This document shows, one piece after another, positions 63,775 through 64,000 of a DNA stretch of 64,000 nucleotides. This DNA is from Metopolophium dirhodum. Taxonomy: Eukaryota; Arthropoda; Insecta; Hemiptera; Aphididae. The stretch lies in the NCBI RefSeq assembly GCF_019925205.1, contig NC_083560.1, positions 59,256,270-59,320,269 of the forward strand, given 5' to 3'. The notes under the pieces were generated by a model. That model made no database searches and was not told where the DNA came from. It was given only the letters and a program-made list of their open reading frames with translations. The first letter of the stretch is position 1, and each line of letters begins with the position of its first letter. Made by a program: the position numbers and the translations under genes.

Positions 63775-64000
63775 TGCTTGCGTGCGGCGGCGATAAGCGC
63801 GGGAAAAGACGTCTCGATAGCGCTGGGTCCGCGTCGCTCGATTGCGTCATATTGGACGGCAGTCGCGTGCTCTCACCATCGTCACGGTATTTTATTATTA
63901 TAATAATAATATTATGCGAATGTGACAATGTGTGAGATAACTATATTAAAAATTAGTGGATGGTTCAGATGATCAACGCGGGTTCTTTGCTTTTAAATAA
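63775..64000. promoter_or_regulatory. CpG-rich window end, possible promoter-proximal DNA
   Basis: The stretch 63,779-63,890 is dense in CpG (GTGCGGCGGCGATAAGCGCG, GGTCCGCGTCGCTCGATTGC), in contrast with the AT-rich DNA around it. In CpG-poor surroundings this could be the 5' region of a gene beyond the right edge. No start codon in a convincing frame or core promoter motif is visible. Confidence 0.3.

Overview
The window looks like non-coding nuclear DNA of an insect, most likely an aphid. It is strongly AT-rich on both strands, full of ATAATATTAT-type words and the palindrome TAGGTACCTA, rich in microsatellites, and has no bacterial operon structure. The repeats point the same way: jockey-like LINEs, a FLYWCH-type Mutator element, many short hAT-like elements, and a gene-like repeat family that I remember as multicopy in aphid genomes. 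The aphid assignment is inference from memory of such sequence, not from a search.

I see no intact protein-coding gene, rRNA, functional tRNA or CRISPR array. Nearly all reading frames over 60 codons are chance frames, several of them translating microsatellites or homopolymers. The window is best read as a large intergenic or intronic tract whose recognisable content is dead or non-autonomous mobile DNA.

Layout. 1-7.7 kb: AT-rich spacer with a 30-bp perfect direct repeat and one dispersed-repeat fragment. 7.7-8.1 kb: 3' end of an RNase H-class LINE. 9.5-10.6 kb: two possible tRNA-derived SINE heads and a small TIR candidate. 12.4-12.8 kb: 3' end of a second LINE with a GAA tail. 15.8-16.0 kb: a SINE with a 5S-rRNA-like promoter. 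16.1-17.0 and 18.6-19.1 kb: two non-autonomous hAT-like elements. 20.8-28.7 kb: spacer with CpG-rich islands, one holding a weak candidate first exon. 33.4-33.6 kb: a pogo/Tigger-like MITE. 37.6-41.8 kb: an inverted pair of hAT MITEs, one nested with a perfect 8-bp target duplication inside a broken repeat-family gene. 43.1-44.8 kb: a long (CT)n tract and an internally deleted Mutator-like element. 49.4-49.9 and 59.9-60.5 kb: two decayed copies of one jockey-like LINE family. 61.3-61.8 kb: a hAT-like element with palindromic subterminal repeats. 62.7-63.8 kb: a TIR element with TA target duplication. 63.8-64.0 kb: a CpG-rich end that may lie near a promoter outside the window.

No genes here act together in a pathway. 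The relationships that matter are between mobile elements: nesting, deletion derivatives, shared families and target-site choice.
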